Below are positions 13,651 through 26,000 of a stretch of 64,000 nucleotides of DNA, one piece after another. Position numbers and translations under genes: made by a program. The notes beneath the pieces were generated by a model. It made no database searches, had not been told where the DNA came from, and saw only the letters and a list, made by a program, of their open reading frames with translations. The stretch covers positions 5,698,496-5,762,495 of the forward strand of contig OW285193.1 in NCBI GenBank assembly GCA_935421135.1, in the 5' to 3' direction. Source of the DNA: Bugulina stolonifera. Lineage: Eukaryota > Bryozoa > Gymnolaemata > Cheilostomatida > Bugulidae. The first letter of the stretch is position 1, and each line of letters opens with the position of its first letter.

Positions 13651-14466
13651 AGGATTGAAATCACCCATAAACGTTTATACACTGAATTTCACTATTACGA
13701 TAAAATTCAATTCAAATTTGGTAGCTCTAACTAATTATCAAAAAATGTATACTGTAGGCCTATATCATATAGCTTAGTAATGCTATAAGAAAATTTCCTT
13801 TTGAACATTGCAATGTACCGGATATATGGCAATAGAACAGGCTAATTGGCGACCGGAAACATTTTCTCGCAGCGCTTTAGTAGGCTTATCATTAAAGTGA
13901 AAGTGAATGTTGATGCATTTATTTCCATTAGGAAAGAACCTCGTAAATATTTACATTTACATTTATTGGGGTTTTCTAAAAGTTTACAGATAGCATTTCG
14001 CTTGCTGAGTTCTCAAATCAGCTATCTGGCCAAAACTGAAAAATTGAGACTTTTCGCTCACAATGTTTATTAGGATGTCTGTGATATGTTCCAAAAGAAA
14101 TTTTGGGAGCCTTAGTAGCCAAGGATATCAATTCCCATTTCAACTATCTGGGCAATGATGTGCAATGTGGGTTCATTCTCAAATCAACTATTTGGTTACT
14201 GGCCAACAATTAGCTTAATTAGCCAATCACATATCATGACATTGTGCAATATCTTCTGCTATTAGTGTAACAAGCACTTCGTGCTTGGTCTGCGACGCAA
14301 GTCTCATTGCATTAGTTGCTCGCTTCGCTCGCGTCTAATGATGGCTTGTGTTCATGTACTGTGGTCATGCATGTACAGGGCCTCTGATGGCACAGGCATG
14401 TTACAATGACTCCATGAGGAGTTGTGCTCCACTGCATTAAGAAGACAACTCCAAGTAGATAGCCTG

Positions 14467-14880
14467 AGTTCCAACACCAATGTGTTGGGTGAGGTGGGTA
14501 CCACCCCGCCCCGAGGAAAAGGTTGAGGGCCTAAGGCTACAAACCCGTCCCAGCAGCGATGTCGGTGGACTCGGTCTCAAGGTCCTAGCACCACCCGAAA
14601 CCGCGATCCTGACCGGCAGCATTGTAACATACTTGTATATAAATCGCGGGTCCAGGAGATCTTCGCTGCCGGCATAGCCCAAGTTCCAACAATTATTCGG
14701 CAGTGGAGTGGGTCGAGCACCCACCCCACCCTAAGTGGGGTCTGAGGGCCTAAGGCTAGGGACCCACCCTGGCAGCGATGCAGGGGGACCCGGTCCCAAG
14801 ATCCTAGGGCCACCCGGAGCCGAGATGCTGACCGGCAGCATTACAACATAATTATATGAATCGTCCCAATTTTCGACCCC
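14467..14880. repeat. Two-copy 215-bp GC-rich tandem duplication
   Basis: Two diverged copies begin with AGTTCCAACA at 14467 and 14682. Both contain TGAGGGCCTAAGGCTA, a GGCAGCGATG-like block and CTGACCGGCAGCATT. The unit is strikingly GC-rich next to AT-rich surroundings. The family is not recognised; it may be part of a retroposon or satellite. Confidence 0.8.
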
Positions 14881-15866
14881 AAGTCTGATTGGAGGATGGC
14901 AGACCGTAAACCGTAGACCGTTTCGTCTTTAGTTATATGATGTAGCTAGTTGAAAAAATGGAGAGAGATTTGATTACTAGGAATAAGAGAATATGCTTTG
15001 CTGAAGATTTAGATTTACTAAATACTAGTAACACTTTGAGGTAAGAATTTTAAAATTATATTATAATCAGTCATTGACTACATCATTCTATGTTCACTGC
15101 AGTGCCTATTTGAAGGCCTAGCAATGATGAATATGTCCATTTTTACTTCTTTCTTGCTTGACTCCTTTCCTGTTTGGATTGCTAACACTCAATCAGTGCT
15201 AGTTCATATGAATATGTCTGTCATTGGTAAATGTATAAAATATCATTTCCAAAAAATACATGTACATGTAAGTAGTTACATGGTGATGTTGGTTAGTACT
15301 GGGCACAATTCTGATAATTGGCATTCAATATTGTCTACGTGGATCACTTTGACTAGAGTATCTATCACTTTGTGAACAATACTGCAACATGTAGTATCGA
15401 CTGTAGTGCCATCCTGACTGCTAGATGGAAGATTAGTAGAGTCCATTAATGCATGACGTGGTGTAGAATGAACTGTGGGAATAGATGGTGAAGCACGAAC
15501 TGCTGATCTAAGTGGAGTTGCAAATGCAGCTGAAACATTCTCACTATTGTGGCTCCGTGTCAGTCGCACAGCCGTACGCAGCTTCATGATCATTGACAGA
15601 CCCAGATTCACTAAAAATATGATACACGAGATAGGAAGGCAAGACCTGCACGTCAAGTACAGCCAGTTGATTGTAGCAAATGCAAGTTTAGATGCCAAGA
15701 CCACATCATCGAGGAAGACAGACAAGTGCTTTTTCAATCTCTCTGGTCATTGGGATGGAATGCCCAGCAACACTTCTTCGCAACAACAACAAAATCTTAA
15801 AAGGCTAATTGTCGAGATCGAGCTGGTTATAAAGGGATTAAAAACCATGCTCTAACTTGTTTCTTT

Positions 15867-18754
15867 GACTTAAGAGGCAAGCGCATTCAGGTGTGTCAAA
15901 AGTTCTACACAGTAACACTAAACATCAACAAGTCTCGTCTCCAGACATTCCACAAAAGGAATCTAAACGCCGATACCAATGTGCTGCAGGTACCAGCTCG
16001 GCCTTTTAACGGCAAGAAATATACAGATGCTAAATTTCAAGCTGTTAGAAGTCACATCGAGTCATTTCCAACCGTTGATGCTCATGATGTGAGAAAAGAT
16101 TCAAAGAGGAAGTACTTGGAGTCAGATTTGCCGATAGCGAAAATGTACCGCCTGTATTTACAAAAGTGCATCGACGAGAAAGAAGAGTATGTGATTGAGA
16201 GCAAGTACAGAGATGTATTTAATTCAGAATATAATTACCATTTTCACAAGTCGAAAAAGGATAGATGTGACAAATGTGAGCTGTATAAAAACAAGAAAGA
16301 TCACAGCAACATTTCAACTGCAGAGGAAAAAGAGCACCAGGCTCATAGAAATGGAGTTGTCTTCACACGCGCAGAACGGGAAAAAGACCGGGGCAAAAAT
16401 GGGGAAGACACATTAGTAATTCATTTGACCTTGAAAACATTTTTGTGCTACCAAAATGCAATGTGTCTTCCTTCTATTGCAAGCACAAACTAACAACATA
16501 CTACTTAAAGGGCTACAGAAAGGATAATATTTTGTTTGGTCTATCTAAACTTTAAGCCCTGAGGCTGCTATATTCACTTCATCAAAACTCTGAAAATAAT
16601 TTGGGTTGGGATATGCCAGCATATAAAATCATCATGAAAAGTGGGTTCTGGAAAAGGAAGTCCCAAGTTACAGGGGTGTTGTCCACATCCTGTATGACGT
16701 GTGAAGGCCCATAGCTTGGCTCTCTAATTATAGAGTGTAGGGGAGCTACCAGGTGCCCCATAGTTACACTACAATCTCACAGCTATGAGCCTTCTGTAAT
16801 TATTTGGCTTATGTAATCCTATGGTTTTCTCAATAATATGACCAGCCATTGAGTAATGCAGTACATGCAGGGCAAGCAAAGGAAGCTATGAGTGAGGATA
16901 TTGAGACAAAATTCCTTTAGTTGCTGATCAAAGCTTGTTGAGGGCTATGGCTATGTTGTAGTAATATAATACATCTGCAGATATTGTTAGTATAACACAA
17001 TTGTATACATGCAAAATAATTTTCATATTTAAATTACCAGACTGGCAATATAATATGCATGTAATAATTGTTATATAGACCTAGATGTACATCCAGACTT
17101 GTTTGAGATTATAAATATGTTCAACCATATTACTTATTAATACAAATCATGTACATGTAGGTACAGAGATGTACATGTAGGTGCAGATGTACATGTAGGT
17201 ACAGATATACCGTAGTACTTGCATGAAAATATAGAGTAGATACTATATAGTATATACATTTTGTAGCATATACTAGATAGACTATAATATGTTATATTAC
17301 CATAATTATAAACACAGTATCCATATAGTATAACTACATGTATATAATAACATTATATACGTTATGGTCTAATACAGTATCAGTATGTACATGCATTACT
17401 ACGTGCATGCACTGTATTACTGTATATTAAAATGCACTGCACTCTAACACAAATAAATATTTCATTGGAGGGGTAGGAAGTAATGAAACAGTTATTCAAG
17501 CCAATTGAGAGTGGTGTAAGTGTGGCATACATCAGTTGGGGCCACATGCTGTAGTAAGCAAATGCACATAAAGCAAGAACACATGGCAGAACTGAGGTAC
17601 TCTGTTGTAACAAGCAAAATTTTACCAAAGACACAGTGATTAACTAGATCCAAGTTTCTGTTTGAAGCCTAGACTTGGAATAGCAGATTAGATGAGGACA
17701 TTGGGTACTGCTGGCATTAATTCCCACCCACTACCTATGCTGGAATTTCAGCTAAATTAACCACACTAATTTAATTGGCTAGGCTTTGTTATGTAACAAC
17801 TTCCATTTTGTTTCCACAGTTACAGAGTAAACAAAGTTTACATCCTTTGTAACTCAACATGGCAGAATGAGAGATTGCAGTGTTTTCCATTTGCAGAAAA
17901 CAGACAAACTGATTATGTTATATGAAATTTTGTGGTATATATGGAAAAATGATAACCTATATAACATAATTGCTACATGAAAAGGCATGATTTCAGTAGT
18001 ACTTTAACTGACATTGTCCAGCATACAAAAAAGACATACTGCGCTGTTTGGAATGAGTCTATGTCTGGAAGAAATGGCAATGACATTGCCAGCGCTCATA
18101 ATTTTGCTTAAGAAAATTTTGGCAGAGCATCAAGCAGTCAAGCATATCATACTTTGGAGTGATAGTTTTGTGCCGCAAAATAAGAATAGCCATATGACCT
18201 ATGCCCTTAAATGCTTCCTAAAACAGCACAGGCAACTACTGTCCATAACAAAAAAATTCTGTGAACCTGGTCACAGTGCTATTCAAGAGATTGACAGTGT
18301 TCATAGCATCATTGAGAGAGCTCTGCAACCACATGAAATATTCAGTCCTTTATCCCTGGTAAGGCATCTCTTCACAATTAAACCGCACAAGATCTCAATG
18401 AATGTGACACTATTGAAAAAATCTGATGTCACAAATTTTAGTGAATGTGTTCCTGGTGGCAGGTTTTCATTAGTAAAGTACAAGAAGGCGAGAGAGTTGT
18501 ACTACTGCTCTGCAACCCCAGAAATGGTAAAAGTGAAATTTGACTGGGATGGATCAACTGATCACCATGAAGTGCTAAAGATAACCAAGAGGAGACATGC
18601 AGCCAATCAACCAAGCGTCAATATGCCAGCTCCACTAAATGATGACAGGGCAATATCTTTGTCAGGAAATAAAACTAGGGACATTATTAGTATGCTGCCA
18701 TACATGTCACCAACTGATAGATTGTTCATGGAATCTGTTGTAAACTCCCAGTAA
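15867..18754 (+). pseudogene. Broken DNA-transposon transposase (RNase H-like family, possibly Sola-like)
   Basis: Two coding blocks remain. Block 1 (about 15867-16555) reads FDLRGKRIQVCQKF, HDVRKDSKRKYL, then FNSEYNYHFHKSKKDRC and CDKCELYK. A frame change near 16420 then leads to FDLENIFVLPKCNV and a stop. Block 2 (about 18005-18754) has CAVWNESMSGRNGNDIASA, another frame change, then IILWSDSF, QNKN and DSVHSIIERAL. The blocks are separated by about 1.4 kb of unrelated sequence. This order (cysteine pairs, then an SD...QNKN catalytic-type motif) is typical of a widespread family of cut-and-paste transposase-like proteins in invertebrates. The assignment to Sola is from memory and tentative. 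The frameshifts and insertion make it non-functional. No terminal inverted repeats were found. Confidence 0.65.
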
Positions 18755-20297
18755 TGTTACCATCTCTGGTACACAACCTGTATATAATATTATAACACTT
18801 TGCTAGTAGTTTTACAATTATTATAGTATACAGTTATAGTGGTTTAGCCAGATTGCTGTTTTGTGAATAAACAATATTTGTGAACAAATCAACTATGTGG
18901 TTTTTTATTAATTGGCTTTATGCTAATTAGGTGTAATTAAATTGCAATGTCATTGAAGTATTATGTACTGCAGGCACTAGTGATGATATCATATCAAACT
19001 CAAACATTGACTTCTAATAGGTTCCAAGTTAAACCAATACCAATACCACTTTTAGTATTCGATTCACTATTAATTTTGCCAAATACTCATTAGTATGGCC
19101 CATTACAATGTGCCAGCAAGTTATTCCAAGTTATTTTTCGATTCTAAGTGGCATTCTATCGTTGATTGATAGTATTGAGATCTGCCCCTACTTGATACAA
19201 CTTTAACTTACTTTGCTACTTTTAAAATTTTTGCTGTTTTCGTCTCAGTTCTGATGGTCTAGTTTAGGCACAATTTTTCTTGTTTGCCTTTTAAGTGATA
19301 GAGATATAAGTTAACGCATAAAGGCGGACATAAATACATGTAGCAAGCATGTACCTCTAATATTCCAACAATACAATATGAATGTTTTGTTTCAACTTGT
19401 TTTACATATTCATATTTCCAGCTACCCTATGTGTGACTGTAATCACTAATCTAATGGTAAGCCTAATAACAATTGGCCTGCTATTAAAAGTCAAAACCGA
19501 GTTGTTAGAGATGATTTAAACCAAGGGCTAAGAGATGACACCAGCAGTGGCTAAACTGCATAGATGGCTACTGGGTTAAATTCATTGAACTAGCTGGTAG
19601 TGGGCATGAACACAGACTCACAGTAATTACTGCTGCTCCCGTGGATTGCCTTAAAAAATCCTATCGGTGAATGGTAGGTGTAAATTCTTAGCTATATGAA
19701 AGTGTAAGTTGTAAATAATGAGTTTTCCCAAAGATTGCCCAAGTTCCAATGGGGAGCCCTGGCTTTTATAGCGATACGTTTTTCCTACTGCAATGTGATT
19801 TTCTTGACTTAATATGTCAACTACTTTTGGACCAATTCAATAACATAATATAAAAATATACGAGTATAGGCCTGCTAGATATGCTGTTAAGTGCACATAA
19901 AGTAACACAATGTCGTAGGCATTAATTTCATATATTCATTGTCCCAGAGCTGGTTTGGGTTCTGCACTGCTTGTGCTTATGATCACTTGTTGCTACATCT
20001 GGATACTCTCTAGGGTGTGTGATTGTTCAAGGTACGGTATGTGGCTAACTAATAATACAATATAACATCTGCTGTAGTTCTATGTATTGAGGTTGGCTCA
20101 TCCTGGGCTACAGCTGTGGTAACCATAGTAACATGAGAATGGTAACACAGAGAGGCGTGGTGCTTGAGAATACGACTTTGTTGTAGGGCACTGACTCTGG
20201 GTAGACCAATAGCAAACTCTTCGCAGTAGATGCAGCTAATATATTGGCTGGTTCTGTTGCAGATGATGAACTGGATCTGATGAGAGAGCGACTATAA
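18755..20297. other. Intergenic, no gene recognised
   Basis: AT-rich sequence after the transposase remnant. A possible short terminal exon after the acceptor at 20262-20267 reads DELDLMRERL then stop, but no partner exon could be linked to it. Confidence 0.4.
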
Positions 20298-20530
20298 GGG
20301 AGCAGCAGTAGCCGGGTGGTTAGAATGCTGAACTTTCATGCTAAAGGCTCCAGGTTTGAATGGTGGTGTTAGGAAGAGCATTCCACCACAATTGCTCCTG
20401 TGTCTCAGAGAAAGTCTTTGAGGTATTGCAAACCAGTATGGTTTCAAGCCAACTCCTCTACTTCTTCCAAAAAAGGCCATGCCATCTGGGCTGGTCACGC
20501 TGAGGAGTAAAACTGGTGAGTAGTAGTAGT
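20298..20530 (+). mobile_element. tRNA-derived SINE (family A)
   Basis: Begins GGGAGCAGCAGTAGCC, with a box-B-like GGTTTGAATGG, then GGTGGTGTTAGGAAGAGCAT and TTGCTCCTGTGTCTC. It parallels the copy at 12541-12832 over its length, including the shared 3' block GGCTGGTCACGCTGAGGAGT. No clear target-site duplication. Confidence 0.8.
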
Positions 20531-21694
20531 TTAAATGACAGAGTGACTATAATTGCACCAATCCACCAAACGACAAATTTTACAGCCACCACTAGATAAT
20601 AATTATCACCTGTCAATATGTTTACAATGTTGCTTTAGTACAGCAACCATTAGCAGTTTTGTAAATTTCAATCTGCGTAATATAACATTTGCATGCACAT
20701 TGTATATTTTTTATATTGAAGTTGTTGTTCATTTGTCTTAGGGCTTAGCATGTTGGCTCAGGCTGCAGGTCCTCTGTTAGTACTCCGTGAAATGATAACA
20801 GCAGCATGTATATCTACTATATATGCCTGACTGACACGTGACTGAGAGAAGCCATAAGCATAGGCTCTCATAAGCTACTGACCATAGTAAGAATTTGTCC
20901 TCTCTCAAAAGGAAATCATGAGAGGATGACTCTTAATTATGTTCATTGGCTTCTGTGTGCCTAAATGTCGATAAGACTTGCACAGAATGCCAAGACTATA
21001 ACTGTAGACATATCACAAGAATAAACATGTAGCGTAGGGTACCAATCCACTACGTGAAAGTGTATAGAATGGAATTCGTAAGAACACAGTTGACTGAAAA
21101 AAAACTTTACATTTATGTATAAAATAATATTCAATAACCTGGTATGTGTTCGAAATAGCAAAATATATTCTGCGGTTTGCACTATATAATATGTATTACA
21201 GATCGGTCCTGTTCAGATGGGCTCTGACAGCACTCAGTCTTTGGGTCAGCAATAGTATGAGTCTGATAGATGTACTGGAGGTGAAGCCTAGGACCAGGGG
21301 GTGGGGATGTTTGAAGATTTGAACAAATATATTTGACACTCTTCCTACCGTACACTGTAGGTATACATGTTTATAGTTTATAGTTTGAGTAAGTTATGGA
21401 AGTGTTGCTACAATGTAGCCCTATCATTTTGTATTGGTACATACAGATAAAAAAATGTACCACACTCCCACAGTTATAATGAAGACAAAAAATATTTTTG
21501 TGTAAATTATTGGCATGATTAATATTTGAATTATCTCAGAAGGAATTTTCCAGACATATTAATCTACTACAACAAGTCATGTATATTAATATAATATTGT
21601 GGTTGTTGGGCTCACTCTTTGATGATCAGCTTTAGATGACAGTTTGAATGACAAGTATGTATTAAATTATCAGGAAAAGCCTTATCACTTAGGA

Positions 21695-22170
21695 CAGGGG
21701 TTCCCAACCTAGGGTACATGTACCCCTAGGGGTGCATTTTAGAAATCTAGGGGGTACAAAACAAGTTATCAACTTAATACATTTTGAACAGCGATTTTCT
21801 GTTACAAACTATCAATTATGAATTATCGTTATCTATTACTGAACTGAACATCAAATGGCTCACCGATGCAAACGAAGTTGGGCTAAACCAGTATGAAAAC
21901 CCTAAGACACTACAATCTATGAAAGTTACATTACATAGTTATCATTAAATAAATAAAAATTTCCTGTCATACTGCATTTATTTACTTGTTTAGCTGACAC
22001 ATTTAGATAATGCACACATGTAATATTAATCGAATTAAACCAAATATATCCTTGGTTAAACACTGTTTTACAAGGGGTACGTTGTTCGCTACAAAGGGCT
22101 ACATAGGGATACGTTCTTGGCTACATGACTGCTAAGGGGTACTTAAGTTAAAAAAGGTTGGGAACCCCTG
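21695..22170. mobile_element. Non-autonomous hAT-type MITE with perfect 8-bp duplication
   Basis: A 476-bp element. Its ends are inverted repeats: CAGGGGTTCCCAACCT at the left and AGGTTGGGAACCCCTG at the right. It is flanked on both sides by ACTTAGGA (21687-21694 and 22171-22178). CAGGGG-type termini and 8-bp target duplications define the hAT superfamily. Inside, subterminal GGGGTAC words recur. It encodes no transposase, so it would be mobilised in trans. Confidence 0.93.
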
Positions 22171-23016
22171 ACTTAGGAGAATGTCTTTAGCCTCAGTTCC
22201 ACATTTGTCTAAAATCGTATTGTTTGGAAACTTCTCAACAAAGATCGTGATATTATCCAGTTTTACTTGTAAATCTCATGTGTTCATTCTTTTGTAGAAC
22301 TTGACCTGAATTAGGAATTATTAAGTGATATTTTTATCACAAGTTACTGGGAAGGTATAAAAGGCGTGAAGTATGCGTAAAGGCTGAACACATATTATAA
22401 GGTAATATGTCAAAGAATAAAGTTAGAGCAAATGCACATGTCTGCAGGTAATATACACTGTAATTATGTAATAGTCTAAGTAGGTAAATAAACGTAAGTT
22501 TAAACGAAGCTGGTCATGTCCGTACTAAACAGTGTTGGATTTCCGCTTCAGATTTTATATCTAACTGGCTACATAATACCTATGAGAAAATGGTTCCATT
22601 TTTACTCGTGATTTTACAAGATGGTTTCCAAATCTTAACTCTTAGAATTACAACAATGGATTGAGTAGCTCTTGCTATAACTAGACCATGGCCTGGTAGT
22701 TCTCTGCCCCTTATAATACTGCTACGTAGCTAGATACAATGGTGGTAATAGTAGTGGAACTACCAAAGCCATAGTAACTTATATTATTGATATACATGTA
22801 CATACCTACATACATACATACATAGATAATATATCTCTCCATCATTTTCACTTGGTTGTAATGTCTGCAGTGCTACCATAGTTCTGTACTACAGCCTATG
22901 CTGTTGATCTCTCCAGAAGTGATTCCCATCAAAGTACCATCTTGTGATGGATGACCTTTCACAATGCAGATCTGAAAAGTGTCATTTATCATTATATATT
23001 TTTAGATTCTGGTGAG

Positions 23017-26000
23017 ATGGCAACAAAAACAGCCAACAGAGTTGTACCTAAGGCAGGGAAGGAGAAACCTCAAAGGGGAAGTGTTTCTTCCCGGGCACCT
23101 GCTCAGCCCTTCAATGTTGACCAGATCATCAAGTGCTATCACCTATCTTACCCATCTAGACATAAACCTGAAGCCGTGGAAGCTAGTGGTGATCAACTAC
23201 CACCGTCTAATAATGGTGAGCAGGTAATGTTTTGCTGACTGCTCTACTCCCACCTCCTCCACCTCTTTCCCTTCTTATTTCACACCCCTTCTTCTCACTT
23301 TCCTGCCTCTCCTTATTCTTTATAACCTCCCCATTCACTATTCTATATGTACTTATGATATCTAGTAGAACAGTCGTGGCCTAGTGTTTTGGGCTCTAGT
23401 CTTCCATGTGGGCCATCCAGGTTCGATTCTTGTGAACGTCATTGGTGGTGTTAGTAGAGGCACCCAACCTTGTAATGCTCCTGTGCTCTGTTAGTTACCT
23501 TGTCATTGGTTTCTAGTAAAACTACCGCCTTATGAAAAGGTCTAAGGGTTCCCCGTCACCCCTCTCGGGGGAATCTTGCACTAGAAGAGTCTTCAACTAT
23601 GAACCTTCAAAGGACTAGCCGACATGCCTACGTAGTGTATTATAAATTACAAAAGCAATTCTGTGAAAACCATTTATGGTTTGTAGTTATTGCTTTTCAG
23701 AGCTGAACTTTGCACAAACCATATTGGTCTTTCTGGTGCTAGATTCTGTTAGCAAGGTCACAATTGTATATTCTGCTACAAAATTCGTGTGCTCTGACTC
23801 ATTCGGAAAAGTTATTTCATTTTAGTTGGTTCAACCTGTTGCAGAGGATGAGAGAAAAGTAGCAGGAAGCCCTGGAGGCTCCATGGGAAGTGTTGGGCCA
23901 GCTCTAAGCCGAGGCTCCAATGCAAAGAGAACTGTTAGACATATACACAGGAAGAGCATCGCCACTCGAGGAGATCGGCGTAATTCCTCCACCTCATCGG
24001 TACATCACATGCGCTCATCGTGTAAGTCTGTTCGGATATTTGTCACTCTAATTTTAGCCAATCATGTTGACAGATTTTGCAATTTGTTGATTAAATACTA
24101 CGGCTGTACATTGTTAATGCTTCAGCCACAATCACTGTGACTTGTATAAGCTGTAATCATCCCAGTGTTATGGTTTACTGTTGGTAACAAGTGCTATGCG
24201 GTATGCACCATGCGGTAGACCCATCAACGGAGCATTATGTTATACATTCTACTCTTCTTCACAAGCGTTCCCTCTTCTTATCAGTTAGTCACAGTACCAA
24301 GTGTTGATAGACTGATGTCCGTATATGTTGTTGGGGCATTTAGTTTATGGTTATCTCATTTACTGTTTGGTCCAGCACCTCACCCTTGCATGCTCTCTAC
24401 TAGTCAAAATGATAATTGAAATACATGTATATAAGTATGAAAATGTCTCGTGACATGTCACATGATGAATATAAAAGTAGGTCACAGTATATACATGTAG
24501 ATGTCTGTTGAGCTTAATAATGTTTGTTTTCAGCCATTGCAATGGCTATGCACAAACTCTTACAGCCCTCACAGCGTATCTCTACAGTAATGTGCACTAT
24601 TCCTTCGTGTGTTGGCAGGCATCACTCTCACAACAAGGACGTTAACCATACCAGTAAACCGTAAGTATAACTTGAAGCACCTGTGTACATGTGTCAACTC
24701 TAGCACCTGTGTACATGTGCCAACTCTAGCACATCTGTACTACATGTGCCAACTCTAGCACGTGCATACGTGTGTCAGCTCTACAAATTTATTTAACTAT
24801 TTCAATGTAAACAGGGTTTTATTCCTGATTAGTCAATATTTGCTGTATAGTACATGAGGTTATATGGAACTTGTTGTTTTGATCTTCAAATTGACATGGT
24901 TATCAAGTTTTACTTTAATATTTGCTCAGCTAAAGTATGATTCCCCAATGCTTATAGAAAGACTGAAACATTTTCTCTGGAACATAATATGAATATTATA
25001 TTGTAGGTCAGAAACCCGCAGATTTTCTGCAAAAGTGAGCGGGGTAACAGTTGAACCCCCTCCTTCGGTACGTTTAAATACCTGCTGTGTATAAAGACCT
25101 GACTTGACATGGACATTATATCATTTGACTATCTATCATGTAAACTCTATGCGTAATGGTGTTTACAATTTATGATAATGCTGCTAACTGGTTTGGCAAT
25201 AGCACCATGTACTTACTACAGCAAATGATGCTAATTGCAGTATAGTGTGAAAAAGTGCCTAATATTACATTCTAGTGTTCAAGGCTATAATTAAACATGG
25301 CAGAATAAGTTATGGTCAACGCAGCGTTGCATAAATGCTTGTTTGGATTTTTACTTTTCATGCAAAACACCTGTAGTTCTGCTCGCCATAGTATAAGCTA
25401 TTATTTACTTATATCAAAGTTTCTATATACCAAGTTTATCCAGCAAACGATGCGCATAGCCATTTGCCGTGGTTCTCTCACCAAAATTGGCAAACCGTTG
25501 CCCTTCAACGAGCGCCTAGCCTGTGGCCAGACGCTTAGGCTATAGAAATATAGGTCGGCAGTAGTAGTTGACAGTCTGCACAAAGAGCGTACTTTTACCC
25601 TCTTTGGTTTACATGAGGCATAAATAGACCAGACCACGTGATCAGTAGGATGGCTCGAACTTTTTGGGCCTTTTTCCTATATTTATGCTCTTCTAAGTGC
25701 TTGCATCTTCTATTGATGCTATCGGTATAAACATCATGTATTCTGAAAATAATGGGCTAGCATTACAGGTACTTTTAGCCAATCTCAGGGCAATTTTTTC
25801 GGCAATCTTGAGAAGACTCCATTGTTGTATCGGTAATTTTTCATTGCCGCTCAACTACTTTGAACTAAGCCGCTTATTAGGTCAGATTTCGCTCGATCCT
25901 ATTGGTGTATAAAGCTGTGGAACAACTTATTAGTTCTATAAACTTTGCTTATATGTCTCATATTAAAACGTAACCATGTTCTACCAACAGGGGGCGATAT

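Noticed and set aside
15276..15737. 153-codon minus-strand frame and overlapping plus-strand frame before the transposase block
   Set aside because: Neither shows a recognised domain; the plus frame may be a decayed 5' part of the transposon but cannot be supported.
20268..20297. Possible terminal exon reading DELDLMRERL, and exon-like pieces at 20742 and 21202
   Set aside because: Acceptor-like sites are present, but no linked exons or homologous family were recognised.
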